Positions 34,951-44,222 of a DNA stretch of 64,000 bases are shown here, piece after piece. Each line of letters starts with the position of its first letter. The first letter of the stretch is position 1. The stretch is from Chelativorans sp. ZYF759 (GTDB taxonomy: Bacteria; Pseudomonadota; Alphaproteobacteria; Rhizobiales; Rhizobiaceae): NCBI RefSeq assembly GCF_012911015.1, contig NZ_WVVV01000004.1, positions 144,306 to 208,305 on the forward strand, read 5' to 3'. Made by a program: the position numbers and the translations under genes. The notes under the pieces are model-generated. The model worked only from the letters and a program-made list of their open reading frames with translations. It was not told the DNA's origin and ran no database searches.

Positions 34951-35835
34951 ATGAGCCTGCCCTCACCCACTCTCCAAGAGCGCGTGGCTGGTCTGCCAAT
35001 CTGGAAGGGCGCGGTCGCGCCCGTCGCGATGACCGGAGGGATCACCAACACCAACTTCATGGTCGAGGACGCTGGCCGGCGCTATTTCGTGCGCATCGGC
35101 AGCGACATTCCGGTTCATGGGGTCATGCGCTTCAACGAATTGGCGGCCGCCCGTGCCGCTCACGCGGCCGGCATCACGCCCGCCGTCCTGCATGCCGAGC
35201 CGGGCGTTCTGGTGACGGCGTTCATCGAGGGCAGGACCCTGGGCGAGGAGGACCTTCGCGACGAGGCCATGCTGAGCCGCGTAGTTCCACTTGTGCGCAA
35301 GTGCCATGAGGAGGTGGCGCGTCGCGTATCCGCCCCGGTGCTGATGTTCTGGCCATTTCATGTCGTTCGGCACTACGCGGAAGTGCTGCGCGGCGGCGGC
35401 AGCAATTATCACGAACGCTTGCCCCTTCTGCTCGAGAAGGCCGATGAGCTGGAGCGCGCGGTTGGGCCGATAACGCCGGTATTCGGGCACAACGATCTGC
35501 TCCCCGCCAATTTCATCGACGATGGCAGCCGCCTTTGGCTGGTCGACTGGGATTATGCCGGCTTCAATTCGGCGCTCTTCGATCTGGGCGGGCTGGCAGC
35601 CAACTGCCAGCTCGAGCTGGCGCACGAAACCTTCCTCCTCGAGCAGTATTTTGGCAGCCGACCCGATGCATCACTGTGGCGCGCCTATCGCGCGATGAAG
35701 GCGGTCTCGGCGCTGCGAGAGGCCATGTGGAGCATGGTTTCCGAGATCCATTCGTCCATCGAGTTCAACTTTGCCGACTACACGCAAGAAAATCTGAACC
35801 GCTTCGCGGCCGCCATGGCCGAGTTCGAGCGCTGA
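34951..35835 (+). CDS. choline/ethanolamine kinase-like phosphotransferase 2
   Basis: 294 residues, same family as 28791-29711: GGITNTNFMV, YFVRIGS, Brenner motif FGHNDLLPANFI (about 176-187) and VDWDYAGFNSALFDLGG. It lies 10 bp after the permease and 22 bp before the flavoprotein, thus inside the operon. It may phosphorylate choline or a related alcohol on entry (metabolic trapping), or act as a LicA-like partner. The pair with kinase 1 suggests different substrates or a heteromer. Confidence 0.87.
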   Translation: MSLPSPTLQERVAGLPIWKGAVAPVAMTGGITNTNFMVEDAGRRYFVRIGSDIPVHGVMRFNELAAARAAHAAGITPAVLHAEPGVLVTAFIEGRTLGEEDLRDEAMLSRVVPLVRKCHEEVARRVSAPVLMFWPFHVVRHYAEVLRGGGSNYHERLPLLLEKADELERAVGPITPVFGHNDLLPANFIDDGSRLWLVDWDYAGFNSALFDLGGLAANCQLELAHETFLLEQYFGSRPDASLWRAYRAMKAVSALREAMWSMVSEIHSSIEFNFADYTQENLNRFAAAMAEFER

Positions 35836-35857
35836 CCGTTCGCGACAGGAAATCGAC

Positions 35858-38302
35858 ATGAGCAAGCTTCCTTCGAGCGCCCAATACATCGTCATCGGAG
35901 GAGGCATCATTGGCTGCTCCACCGCCTATCATCTGGCCAAGGCCGGCGCGCGGGACGTGTTGCTGATCGAGCGGCACAAGCTGACCAGCGGCACGACCTT
36001 CCACGCAGCAGGCCTGGTCGGCCAGTTGCGCTCCAGCGCCAACATCACGAAATTGCTCAAATACTCCGTCGAACTCTACCAGAAGCTGGAAGCCGAGACC
36101 GGCCAGGCGACCGGCTTCAAGCAGAATGGCGGTTTGCGGCTGGCGCGCAATGCCGAGCGCATGATCGAGATCCGACGCCAGGCCACCATGGCCCATTCCT
36201 TCGGCCTGGAAATGCACCTTCTTTCACCGCAGGAAGCCGGCCAGCTCTGGCCGCTGATGGACATCTCCGATCTGGTCGGCGCCGCTTTCCTGCCGACCGA
36301 CGGGCAGGCCAACCCCTCCGATCTGACCCAGGCCCTGGCCAAGGGCGCGCGCATGCAAGGCGTGCGTATCGTCGAGGACGTCGCCGTTACCGCGGTCCGC
36401 ACCCAGGGCGGGCGTGTGGTTGGACTGGTCACCGATCAGGGCGAGATTGCCTGCGAGACCGTCGTCAACTGCGCTGGGCAGTGGGCGCCGGAGATCGGAC
36501 GCATGGCCGGAGTGAACGTGCCGCTGCAATCCATGCAGCACCAGTACATGATTACCGAGAAGATCGAGGGCGTAACGCCTGACCTTCCGACCCTGCGCGA
36601 TCCCGATGGGTTGATCTACTTCAAGGAAGAGGTCGGCGGCCTCGTCATGGGCGGGTACGAACGTTCGCCGCTGCCGTGGGCGATCGATGGCATACCCGAA
36701 GGGTTTCAGTTCCAGCTGCTCGGCTCGAATTTCGAACAGTTCGAGCCGCTGATGGAATCGTCTTTGCGCTGCGTTCCGGCCCTCCAGACGGCGGGTATCC
36801 GCCAATTGCTGAATGGACCCGAATCCTTCACGACGGACGGTAACTTCATCCTCGGGAATGCGCCCGAGATCGGCGGCTTCTTTGTCGGCTGCGGCTTCAA
36901 CGCCTTCGGCATCGCCTCGGCTGGCGGAGCGGGATGGGCGCTAGCGGAATGGGTCGTGAACGGCGAGCCGCCCATGGATCTGGCTGCCGTGGACATCCGC
37001 CGTTTCGGCCAGCCGCACCGCTCGCGGGAATGGGTACGCCAGCGCACGGTGGAAGCAACCGCCAAACACTACACGATGGCATGGCCGCACGAGGAACCCG
37101 AAGCCGGACGCCCGGCGCGCACCTCTCCCCTCTATGGTCGCCTCGCTGCCGCCGGTGCCTGTTTCGGTGAAAAGCTGGGCTGGGAGCGCCCCAACTGGTT
37201 CGCCGGCAAGGGTGAGACGGCGTGTGACGTCTACTCGTTCGGCCGGCAGAACTGGTTCGACGCCGTCGGCCGGGAACACCGCGCCGTTCGCGAGGCAGTC
37301 GGCATGATCGACCAGACATCCTTCGCCAAATTCCTGGTGATCGGGCGGGATGCGGTGCGGGCCCTTTCTTGGATCTGCGCCGGCAACGTGGACCGCCCGG
37401 TCGGCACAATCACCTATACCCAGATGCTCAACCGGCGCGGCGGCATCGAATGCGACCTGACCGTATCGAGGCTGGCCGAGGACAGTTTCTACATCGTCAC
37501 GGGTACCGGCCACGCCACGCGTGACAGGGACTGGATCACACGCAACATCGATCCGGCCCTCGATGCGCGTCTGGTTGATGTGACCTCGGCCAATGCGGTG
37601 CTGTCCGTCATGGGTCCCAATTCCCGCGCGCTCCTTCAATCGGTCTCCGGCGCCGATCTTTCCAGCGAAGCCCATCCCTTCGCCACCTGGCGCGAGATCT
37701 TCATTGCCGGCGCGCCGGTGCGCGCACTCAGGGTCACCTATGTCGGTGAATTGGGATGGGAACTGCACATGCCGACGGAGACGGCAGCTTCAGTGTTCGA
37801 CCGCCTGACCGAGGCGGGCCCCGACTTCGACCTTGCCAATGCCGGCTATCGAGCCATTGAATCGCTCAGGCTGGAGAAAGGCTACCGGGCATGGGGCAGC
37901 GACATCACCAGCGACGACACGCCGCTCGAGGCCGGCCTCGGCTTCGCGGTCAAGCTCGCGACCGATATCCCTTTCCAGGGGCGCGCGGCGCTGGAAGCTC
38001 AACGCCGCGATGGCGTGCGCAAGCGTCTTGCCTGCTTCACGGTCGACGACAAGGAAACCGTCCTGCTCGGGCGCGAGACGATTTTCCGAAACGGGGAGAA
38101 GGCAGGCTATCTGGCCAGTGGCGGCTGGGGCTACACGCTCAACTGCAATATCGGTTACGGCTATGTCCGCAATCCCGATGGTATCGATGCTGCCTATCTG
38201 GCTGCAGGCGAGTACGAACTGGAGGTTGCCGGCAGGCTCGTTCCATGCCGGTATCATCCGCGTCCGCTCTACGACCCGGAGATGAGCAAGGTTCGAGCGT
38301 AG
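35858..38302 (+). CDS. dimethylglycine/sarcosine dehydrogenase-type flavoprotein (DAO + GcvT)
   Basis: 814 residues. The N-terminal FAD domain starts IVIGGGIIGCSTAYHL; His49 in TTFHAAGL is at the place of the covalently flavinylated His of mitochondrial DMGDH/SARDH. The DAO part ends near 400, followed by the FAO linker and a GcvT-like aminomethyltransferase domain (about 430-800; GYRAIESLRLEKGYRAWG) that binds tetrahydrofolate. It would demethylate N-methylated glycines derived from the imported compound and pass the C1 unit to folate. Last gene of the operon. Confidence 0.9.
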   Translation: MSKLPSSAQYIVIGGGIIGCSTAYHLAKAGARDVLLIERHKLTSGTTFHAAGLVGQLRSSANITKLLKYSVELYQKLEAETGQATGFKQNGGLRLARNAERMIEIRRQATMAHSFGLEMHLLSPQEAGQLWPLMDISDLVGAAFLPTDGQANPSDLTQALAKGARMQGVRIVEDVAVTAVRTQGGRVVGLVTDQGEIACETVVNCAGQWAPEIGRMAGVNVPLQSMQHQYMITEKIEGVTPDLPTLRDPDGLIYFKEEVGGLVMGGYERSPLPWAIDGIPEGFQFQLLGSNFEQFEPLMESSLRCVPALQTAGIRQLLNGPESFTTDGNFILGNAPEIGGFFVGCGFNAFGIASAGGAGWALAEWVVNGEPPMDLAAVDIRRFGQPHRSREWVRQRTVEATAKHYTMAWPHEEPEAGRPARTSPLYGRLAAAGACFGEKLGWERPNWFAGKGETACDVYSFGRQNWFDAVGREHRAVREAVGMIDQTSFAKFLVIGRDAVRALSWICAGNVDRPVGTITYTQMLNRRGGIECDLTVSRLAEDSFYIVTGTGHATRDRDWITRNIDPALDARLVDVTSANAVLSVMGPNSRALLQSVSGADLSSEAHPFATWREIFIAGAPVRALRVTYVGELGWELHMPTETAASVFDRLTEAGPDFDLANAGYRAIESLRLEKGYRAWGSDITSDDTPLEAGLGFAVKLATDIPFQGRAALEAQRRDGVRKRLACFTVDDKETVLLGRETIFRNGEKAGYLASGGWGYTLNCNIGYGYVRNPDGIDAAYLAAGEYELEVAGRLVPCRYHPRPLYDPEMSKVRA

Positions 38303-38369
38303 CCGCCATGCCCCTCGCCGGTCGGCTCCCAAACTTGATCCCCAGGCCTGGCACTTGCCATTTGCCTGG

Positions 38370-38501
38370 GTTGGGTGCGCCATATCCGCGATAGCCGCCG
38401 CGCCTCTCGAGGATGAGCCCAATCGATGCGTGGTCAGCCCGGCGAACGATTTCCCAGGCGTCGCGATGGTCGCTGACATGCCGACCCCAGGCCAGCGCTT
38501 C
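38370..38501 (-). pseudogene. 132-bp internally deleted inverted copy of the dehydratase gene at 1-1725
   Basis: Read on the minus strand, bases 38501-38370 match 226-320 and then 1626-1662 of the quiC-type gene with two differences in 132 bp. The 1305 bp in between are missing, an in-frame loss joined at a shared TCGA. The translation runs EALAWGRHVSDHRD... directly into ERRGGYRGYG. No start, ends abrupt on both sides; clearly nonfunctional. It sits between two convergent genes. Confidence 0.85.
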
Positions 38502-38565
38502 TGGGACCTCGAAGATGGGGAGGTCTGCACGTCTTGCGTTTGGAACGACGGACACCTGGCGACGA

Positions 38566-39615
38566 TTATGAAAGCCAGCGCCCCAGATTTGCGCGCACGA
38601 AATCGTCGTCGTTGAGTTCTGGATAGTCGCGGGCGATCCGGTCGAGTTCCGCCTTCTGGCCCGGCCCCATCGTCTCATCCGGGTTGAGGCACCAGATACC
38701 TTCCAGAAGCCCCTGACGACGGAGCACTTCGTGGATTGCGGCAATGCAACCGGCGAAATCATTGGCGACATCAAACAGGACGCCATTGGCATCCGTGGTG
38801 CGCGCGTCCAGCTCCAGCCACTGCGAGGGGGAGCGGGCCGCCTCGCGATTGTGGATGTCATCGAGCAATTCAACCGCGCGCTTCGTCCACACGGCCCAGT
38901 GGCCGAGCAGTCCTCCCTTGATGCGAACGCTGACTGTCTCGCCGTTGCGTGGGAAACTGAAACGGGTCAGGAGGTCGGCGACGATGTGATCGTCATTACC
39001 GGTATAGAGCGTGATGCGATCCTGCGCGCCGGCATCCACCACGGCCCGCACCACGTCGAGAGTACGGTATCGGTTGAAAGGGGCCATCTTGATGGCCACG
39101 ACATTGTCGATCTCGGCGAAGCGCCGCCAGAATCGGTACGGCAGCACCTGTCCCCCCACTGCCGGCTGGAGGTAGAAGCCGATGACTGGCATGACCTCAG
39201 CCACCGCGCGGCAATGCGCGATCAACTCGTCCTCCCCGGCATCCTTCATGGCAGCAAGGCCCAGCAGAACCGCATGATAGCCCTTGGCGCGCGCAAGCTT
39301 GGCCTCGGCCACCGCCTGCCCGGTCTTGCCGACGGCGCCCGCCACGAGAAACGGCTCGCTCATGTGCCGCGCGGCCTCCTCGGCGGCGAGGGACAGCACA
39401 GGCTCGAGCAGGCCATGGTCGCGGATTTCGAATTGGGTGGTATGGACGCCCACCGCAAGGCCAATCGCACCCGCATCGAGATAGTAGCGCGAAAGCGCCC
39501 GCTGCCGGCGCGGGTCGAGCGTGCGCGTGGCGTCAAGCGCCAGTGGGTGGGCCGGGATCACGCCCCCCTTGCGCAAGGCGGCAAGCGGAGTGGCAGGGAT
39601 GTCGTGGATCTTCAT
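38566..39615 (-). CDS. DHDPS/NAL-family aldolase or dehydratase
   Basis: 349 residues of the dihydrodipicolinate-synthase superfamily: Schiff-base Lys176 in NVVAIKMAPF and the Tyr in GFYLQP at about 148. It is longer than DapA itself (about 290) and lies in an acid-sugar operon with an enolase-superfamily dehydratase, so a 2-keto-3-deoxy-sugar-acid aldolase or dehydratase role is more likely than lysine synthesis. It follows the TetR gene by 11 bp. Confidence 0.85.
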   Translation of the reverse strand: MKIHDIPATPLAALRKGGVIPAHPLALDATRTLDPRRQRALSRYYLDAGAIGLAVGVHTTQFEIRDHGLLEPVLSLAAEEAARHMSEPFLVAGAVGKTGQAVAEAKLARAKGYHAVLLGLAAMKDAGEDELIAHCRAVAEVMPVIGFYLQPAVGGQVLPYRFWRRFAEIDNVVAIKMAPFNRYRTLDVVRAVVDAGAQDRITLYTGNDDHIVADLLTRFSFPRNGETVSVRIKGGLLGHWAVWTKRAVELLDDIHNREAARSPSQWLELDARTTDANGVLFDVANDFAGCIAAIHEVLRRQGLLEGIWCLNPDETMGPGQKAELDRIARDYPELNDDDFVRANLGRWLS

Positions 39616-39626
39616 GGAGAGCGCTT

Positions 39627-40337
39627 TCAGTCTTCGGTTGGCGAAGCGACGGGGCGGAGATATCCGAGGATGACTTCAATGACGTGCTGCCGGCGAATCT
39701 CCAGCGTCTCCTGGGTCTTGGGCAGATCGAAGATGGCGGACAGGGTGTGCCTGTTGGCGACGTAGAAATAGCAAATGCTCGCGATCGAGATGTAGAGCTG
39801 CACCGGATCTACCCCGGAGCGAAAAACGCCATCAGCTTCTCCACGCTTCAGGATCTCCGCGATCAGTGCAACGAGGGGGCTGTTGAGATCGCGCGCGCGC
39901 GCGGAGTGCGAGACGTGGACCCCACCGTGCATGTTCTCGTCGTTGATCAGGGAAATGAACTCGGGATGCTGGCTCACATAGTCGAATGAGAAGATGATCA
40001 GTTCACGCATCGCCTCTTGCGGCGATCGGTGCGCGAGATCGAGGGCGTGTTCCGCAGTTCGGATCTTGCTGTAGGTCTCTTCCAGCACCGCACTGAAGAG
40101 ATCCTCCTTGCTCCCGAAGTAGTGATAGATCATCGCCTTGTTGCATCTGGCGAGACGGGCGATCGCGTCGATGCGCGTGCCCTTCAGCCCCTTGCGAGCG
40201 AATTCCTTCTCCGCCGCCTTGAGGATACGGGCGCGCGTCGCCGCAGCATCGCGCTGTTGGCGAGGCTTTTCGGGCTCGTCAGGATGCTGCTTGTCCGGCC
40301 CGTCTCGGGTGCCTTCGTTCCTAGTAGGTGCCATCAC
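39627..40337 (-). CDS. TetR-family regulator of the acid-sugar operon
   Basis: 236 residues with a charged 35-residue N-terminal extension, then HTH TRIDAIARLARCNKAMIYHYF (about 57-75) and a TetR_C_6/11-like ligand domain. The start overlaps the upstream epimerase gene by 17 bp, so the regulator is made from the operon it presumably controls. Confidence 0.9.
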   Translation of the reverse strand: MMAPTRNEGTRDGPDKQHPDEPEKPRQQRDAAATRARILKAAEKEFARKGLKGTRIDAIARLARCNKAMIYHYFGSKEDLFSAVLEETYSKIRTAEHALDLAHRSPQEAMRELIIFSFDYVSQHPEFISLINDENMHGGVHVSHSARARDLNSPLVALIAEILKRGEADGVFRSGVDPVQLYISIASICYFYVANRHTLSAIFDLPKTQETLEIRRQHVIEVILGYLRPVASPTED

Positions 40338-41346
40338 GCACCTCGAAATGCGTCGGCTTGCCGAGCGAGCGTCCGCCGTCCGACAGCCATCTGGCGGTCC
40401 AGTCGATCAGTCGCGGCAGCGGAACGCTTGGATAGCCGAAGAGCTGCTGCTGAAGGCTGGTATCCACGATCCAGGCCATATCCTGTTCTCGGCCGGCAAG
40501 AACCGGCTCTGTTCCGAATTTCTCGCCGAATTTCTCGGCAAGCCGGCGCACGCTGACAAGTTCGGGACCCGAAAGGTTGAGCACGAAGGGCGGGGAGTCC
40601 GCATGCGCCAGCAATTGCAACGCGATGTCATTGGCGTCGCCCTGCCAGATGACGTTGCAATGTCCGCTGTCGATCTGCACCGGTTCGCCCGCCTGGACCG
40701 CGCTCGCCACATCGTGCAAGACGCCATAGCGCAGGTCGATGGCATAGGACAGGCGGATCAGCGACACCTTCGTGCCACGGGTGCGCGAGAAATGCTCGAA
40801 CATCCGCTCGCGCCCCACGCAGGAATTGGCGTATTCGCCGGGCGGGTTGAGTTCGAGATCCTCCCGCGCGCCCTGCCCTGCAATGTCCACGAAGGGATAG
40901 ACGCAGGCCGTCGAGAACGCGACGATCCGCGCTTCCTGGAAGGCTTCGGCAACGATTGCCGGCACATGCACGTTCATGGCCCATGTGAGCGACTGGTTAC
41001 CGGCCGATCCAAACTTGCGCCCGGCCATGAAGACGACATTGGCCGTCTTTTCCAGCTTCTCCACCGCCGCAGGATCGAGCAGGTCGCATTCCACCGTCTC
41101 GATGTCCCAGCGATGTAGTTTGTCCTTCAGTCCCGGCTCGGAGAAGCGGGCCACGCCGATGACGCGCTTGCCCGGCGCTGCCCGCTTGGCCATGCGCGCC
41201 AGCGTTGGCCCCATCTTGCCGCCGACGCCTAGGATCGTGATGTCGCCGTCCACGCCGGCAAGCGTCTTCACGAGCTGATCGCTCGGGCGCGACAGCAACT
41301 CTTCCAGTTCGTCTTCGTTGCGGATTTCGATCGGCCAAGCATTCAT
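40321..41346 (-). CDS. NAD-dependent epimerase/dehydratase family protein
   Basis: 341 residues of the extended SDR fold. The cofactor loop is GVGGKMGPTLARMA (about 40-53). Catalytic Thr/Ser lies in AFSTACVYPF, but the expected YxxxK is replaced by YANSCVGRERMF, so no Lys follows the Tyr at the usual spacing and classical SDR catalysis is doubtful. The epimerase family is common in hexuronate and pentose-acid operons. It is 19 bp downstream of the enolase-superfamily gene. Confidence 0.8.
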   Translation of the reverse strand: MNAWPIEIRNEDELEELLSRPSDQLVKTLAGVDGDITILGVGGKMGPTLARMAKRAAPGKRVIGVARFSEPGLKDKLHRWDIETVECDLLDPAAVEKLEKTANVVFMAGRKFGSAGNQSLTWAMNVHVPAIVAEAFQEARIVAFSTACVYPFVDIAGQGAREDLELNPPGEYANSCVGRERMFEHFSRTRGTKVSLIRLSYAIDLRYGVLHDVASAVQAGEPVQIDSGHCNVIWQGDANDIALQLLAHADSPPFVLNLSGPELVSVRRLAEKFGEKFGTEPVLAGREQDMAWIVDTSLQQQLFGYPSVPLPRLIDWTARWLSDGGRSLGKPTHFEVRDGTY

Positions 41347-41365
41347 TTCAGTATTCCCTTGATTA

Positions 41366-42823
41366 TCAAGCGTTTTTCTTGTCGTTCAACATCGCGAAGG
41401 ACCAATCCTTTGGTGCCACGCGACGGGCGAGATCGGGCTGGACAGTAGAGGCCAGACCCGGCGTATCGAGCGAGGCGACCGAAAGCGCGCCGTCGCGAAT
41501 GGCGAGCTGGATGCGCTCGCCGGCTCGTTCGTAAAGGTCGGGGTGGGCCGCCAGCGCGGCTTCGGCCTCCTGCGCGGGCAGGTGGTCGAGGCCCCGGAAA
41601 TAGTGGTGCCCGTTGCGCTCGACATGGGTGATGCCGAGCGCAGCAACCACAGCCAGATCGGCATGAAGCGACACGACCGGAAGGCATGTCAGATCCTCGG
41701 CCGACTGGAAATAGGCACCCGGCTCGCCGGCAATTCGGCTATGGCGGGCGGCAAGCATGGCATTGAGGACCGAGCGGATCACGCCCTTGCAGTTCTTGTG
41801 GCTCACGCCGCGATAGCCGAGATCGATTGCCTCGCGGAAGGCGCTCGTCCAACCGTCGGCCTCGTCGATCAACAGCGGCCGCCCGATCGTGTCCAGCGCC
41901 GCGCGATCCAGGGTTCCCGAAAGCGCCACCGACCGTTCCAGCGGCTGTTCGACGAACAGGATCGACCCATAGAGATCAGCCAGTGACGGGCGGGTACGGA
42001 CCGCTTCCATAAGCGCCGCGAAATCTTCAAGGCGGCGATATTGCTCGTTGCCGTCCAGCGTGACGGAAACGCGGAATCCGCCAACCGAGAGCAGCCCCGC
42101 AATGGCTTCCAGACGCTCCTGATCCGCCGTCAGGTCGCCGCCGACCTTGATCTTGAGATAACGGACACCGTCGTGGCGGAGATAATCCTCAAGCGTCTCG
42201 GGCAATCCGTCCCCAACCGGGTCAAGACTGTCGTGCGACGTCAGCGGATCAACGAGCCCGACCGTGTGACGCAGATCCAGTCGCGACAGGGGGGATGCCG
42301 GCAGCACCTCGTCGACCCCGATCCCTTCCAGTTCGGGGAAAACCTCGCCCGGACGCAGTCCAAGCGTGTCGGCTGAGAGCATGCGTCGGAAACTCATGCC
42401 CCGTGCCTTGCCCACGGCGTCGATCATCGCGCGCTCGATCATAGAGACACCGAAAGACGCTCCGAGCCTGTTAAAGCCGCCGTCCACCGCAGCGCGGTCG
42501 ACGGCGGCGTCAAGTTGCCGCCAGAGTTCGAATGGCGTCCCTTCCGGCAGATCGCGCGCCAACGACGATGCAACTTCCACGACCCACAAAAGGTCCGCAA
42601 CATTGTCGGCGGGCGTCTTCTCGGGCCGCTTGTCGAACCATTTGTAGGCCAGAAGGTCCGACGCCCGGCCGACAAATTTGCGGCCGTCGATAATGACGTC
42701 GAGTTCGAGCGAGAGAGAGGCGGCAGCCTCCATCGTGATTACGCCAAAACGGAAAGGCATACGCGCGAAGGCGTTGTCTATGCCCAACCTGGTTTCGCCC
42801 AACCTGACACGTGGCGTGGTCAT
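41366..42823 (-). CDS. enolase-superfamily sugar-acid dehydratase (mandelate racemase-like)
   Basis: 485 residues, longer than the usual 370-430. Catalytic Lys pair in YLKIKVGG, metal ligands in TLDGNEQY (Asp), VEQPLE (Glu) and IDEADG, and a Lys in VSHKNCKG in place of the usual His-Asp dyad segment. The ATG at 42823 overlaps the stop of the upstream TIM-barrel gene (ATGA). Family members dehydrate acid sugars to 2-keto-3-deoxy products, which the DHDPS-like protein would then process. Confidence 0.8.
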   Translation of the reverse strand: MTTPRVRLGETRLGIDNAFARMPFRFGVITMEAAASLSLELDVIIDGRKFVGRASDLLAYKWFDKRPEKTPADNVADLLWVVEVASSLARDLPEGTPFELWRQLDAAVDRAAVDGGFNRLGASFGVSMIERAMIDAVGKARGMSFRRMLSADTLGLRPGEVFPELEGIGVDEVLPASPLSRLDLRHTVGLVDPLTSHDSLDPVGDGLPETLEDYLRHDGVRYLKIKVGGDLTADQERLEAIAGLLSVGGFRVSVTLDGNEQYRRLEDFAALMEAVRTRPSLADLYGSILFVEQPLERSVALSGTLDRAALDTIGRPLLIDEADGWTSAFREAIDLGYRGVSHKNCKGVIRSVLNAMLAARHSRIAGEPGAYFQSAEDLTCLPVVSLHADLAVVAALGITHVERNGHHYFRGLDHLPAQEAEAALAAHPDLYERAGERIQLAIRDGALSVASLDTPGLASTVQPDLARRVAPKDWSFAMLNDKKNA

Positions 42824-43668
42824 GTGCGGCTCCCGAACTCTTCGCAAATACCCTGGAGATAGCCGATGGCGCGCGCGGCTGCGGTCGAGCCATCGGGAAA
42901 ATAGTCGAACGGCTCCACCGCGATGATGCCGTCATAGTCGAGATCGTGGAGGGCGCGCATGATAGGCGCGAAGCGCCGCGCGCCTTGTCCCGGCGCACGA
43001 CGGTTGTCATCGTTGAGATGGACATGGCGGATATGGCCGGCGGGCAAATGCCGACGGATCAGCATGTCCGGCTCCTCCGCCTCGCCACCCCAGGCGGCCA
43101 GCGTGTCGATCATGGTGCCGCAAGCGGGCGATGCCACTTCCGCTACGACTTCCGCTGCCTCGTCGATGGTGTTGACGAAATCGGTCAGGGTCGGGGCGAG
43201 CGGTTCAAGGCAATAGGTGACGCCGTGCTGCGCCGCGGCTTCTCCCGCATGGCGCAGATGGGCGACTGCCGCATCGCGGGCGCGCCGGGGGTCGCGCGCG
43301 TCGGCAAGACGGCGCTGCTGTGGCGACCCGTGGACAAGCACGCGGCCGCCCAGATCTGCGCAAAGCTCGATCATGGCGGTCATATGGGCACGGGTTCGTG
43401 AAACGGTTGCCATGTCATCGCTGGTCAGGGAGAGCCCGGCAGGCACGTTCAGCAGCCAATGCAGCCCGGTGATCGAGATGCCTTCGTTTTCGGCCGCGCG
43501 ACGCAGCTCAGCGCGACTGCTTGCTGGGATGCGCGCAGGATCGTCCGACAGCGTGAAGGGTGCGACCTCGAGCCCGACATAGCCAAGCCGGGCGGCCAGA
43601 GCGCATTGCTCTTCGAACGACAGCGGCGCCAGCACTTCGTTGCAAAGCGATATTCGGGCGTGTCTCAT
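42820..43668 (-). CDS. xylose-isomerase-like TIM-barrel isomerase/epimerase
   Basis: 282 residues. Recognisable positions: CLEPLAP (Glu), MIDTLAAW (Asp), HVHLNDDNR (His) and IAVEPFDYFPDG (Glu), the metal set of the hydroxypyruvate isomerase/epimerase-like family. ATG 43668 overlaps the stop of tctB (ATGA). Role in acid-sugar isomerisation inferred from the operon. Confidence 0.85.
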   Translation of the reverse strand: MRHARISLCNEVLAPLSFEEQCALAARLGYVGLEVAPFTLSDDPARIPASSRAELRRAAENEGISITGLHWLLNVPAGLSLTSDDMATVSRTRAHMTAMIELCADLGGRVLVHGSPQQRRLADARDPRRARDAAVAHLRHAGEAAAQHGVTYCLEPLAPTLTDFVNTIDEAAEVVAEVASPACGTMIDTLAAWGGEAEEPDMLIRRHLPAGHIRHVHLNDDNRRAPGQGARRFAPIMRALHDLDYDGIIAVEPFDYFPDGSTAAARAIGYLQGICEEFGSRT

Positions 43669-44168
43669 CCGGGAAACCTCACGAGGAAGACCTCGACGAA
43701 CACGAAGCGGACCGTGAACGCGACGCAGACCGACAGCACAAGCGCGCCCGCAATCAGTGGCAGAAGAGCCAGTCGACGCTCCCGGTTCAGGAGTTCCGCA
43801 CCGACCGTGAAAACAAATATGAACAGTGCCGTGGCCACGAGAAACGGAACCTGCCCAAACAGGAAGAATCCGTACACCCCAACGGTGACGAGCGTGAAAG
43901 CCGTTCGGGCCGCGCTCGTGGCCGTCCAATGCAGGATCGGCAGGTCCTTCGCGCCGCCACTGGAGAGCGCACGCAAGACCAGCACCAGTCCCAGGACCGC
44001 CAATGCAATACTGATCAGACCGGGGGTGAGGCCAGGCACGGTGAACGGATCGGCGTTGCGGTTCTCAAATCGGGGCATGCGCCATGACTCGACCAGCCCG
44101 GCAACACCCATGACGGTGACAACGAGACCCGAGATGACGTCGGCTCTGGAGGGAGCGCTGAGCTTCAA
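43665..44168 (-). CDS. tctB: tripartite tricarboxylate transporter small subunit TctB (orphan)
   Basis: 167 residues with four membrane helices; the PGLTPGLISIALAVLGLVLVL segment and ENRNADPFTVPG loop are typical of TctB. It starts with TTG 44168 behind AAGGAG. TctB works only with the large subunit TctA and binding protein TctC, but neither is next to it: downstream is the TIM-barrel gene, upstream lies a truncated foreign gene. The frame upstream that ends at the tctB start (MTEIEGDLS-stop) could be the last codons of a lost partner. Probably nonfunctional unless partners lie elsewhere. Confidence 0.8.
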   Translation of the reverse strand: MKLSAPSRADVISGLVVTVMGVAGLVESWRMPRFENRNADPFTVPGLTPGLISIALAVLGLVLVLRALSSGGAKDLPILHWTATSAARTAFTLVTVGVYGFFLFGQVPFLVATALFIFVFTVGAELLNRERRLALLPLIAGALVLSVCVAFTVRFVFVEVFLVRFPG

Positions 44169-44222
44169 GACAGATCTCCTTCGATTTCGGTCATCGAGAA
44201 TGGCGCCGCTTGAGCGAGGCAG

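Noticed and set aside
38139-38873. A 244-codon minus-strand gene across the gap between the flavoprotein and the DHDPS-like gene
   Set aside because: Only the middle (38370-38501) resembles a protein, and that is a deleted copy of the first gene; both ends are out-of-frame readings of neighbouring genes.
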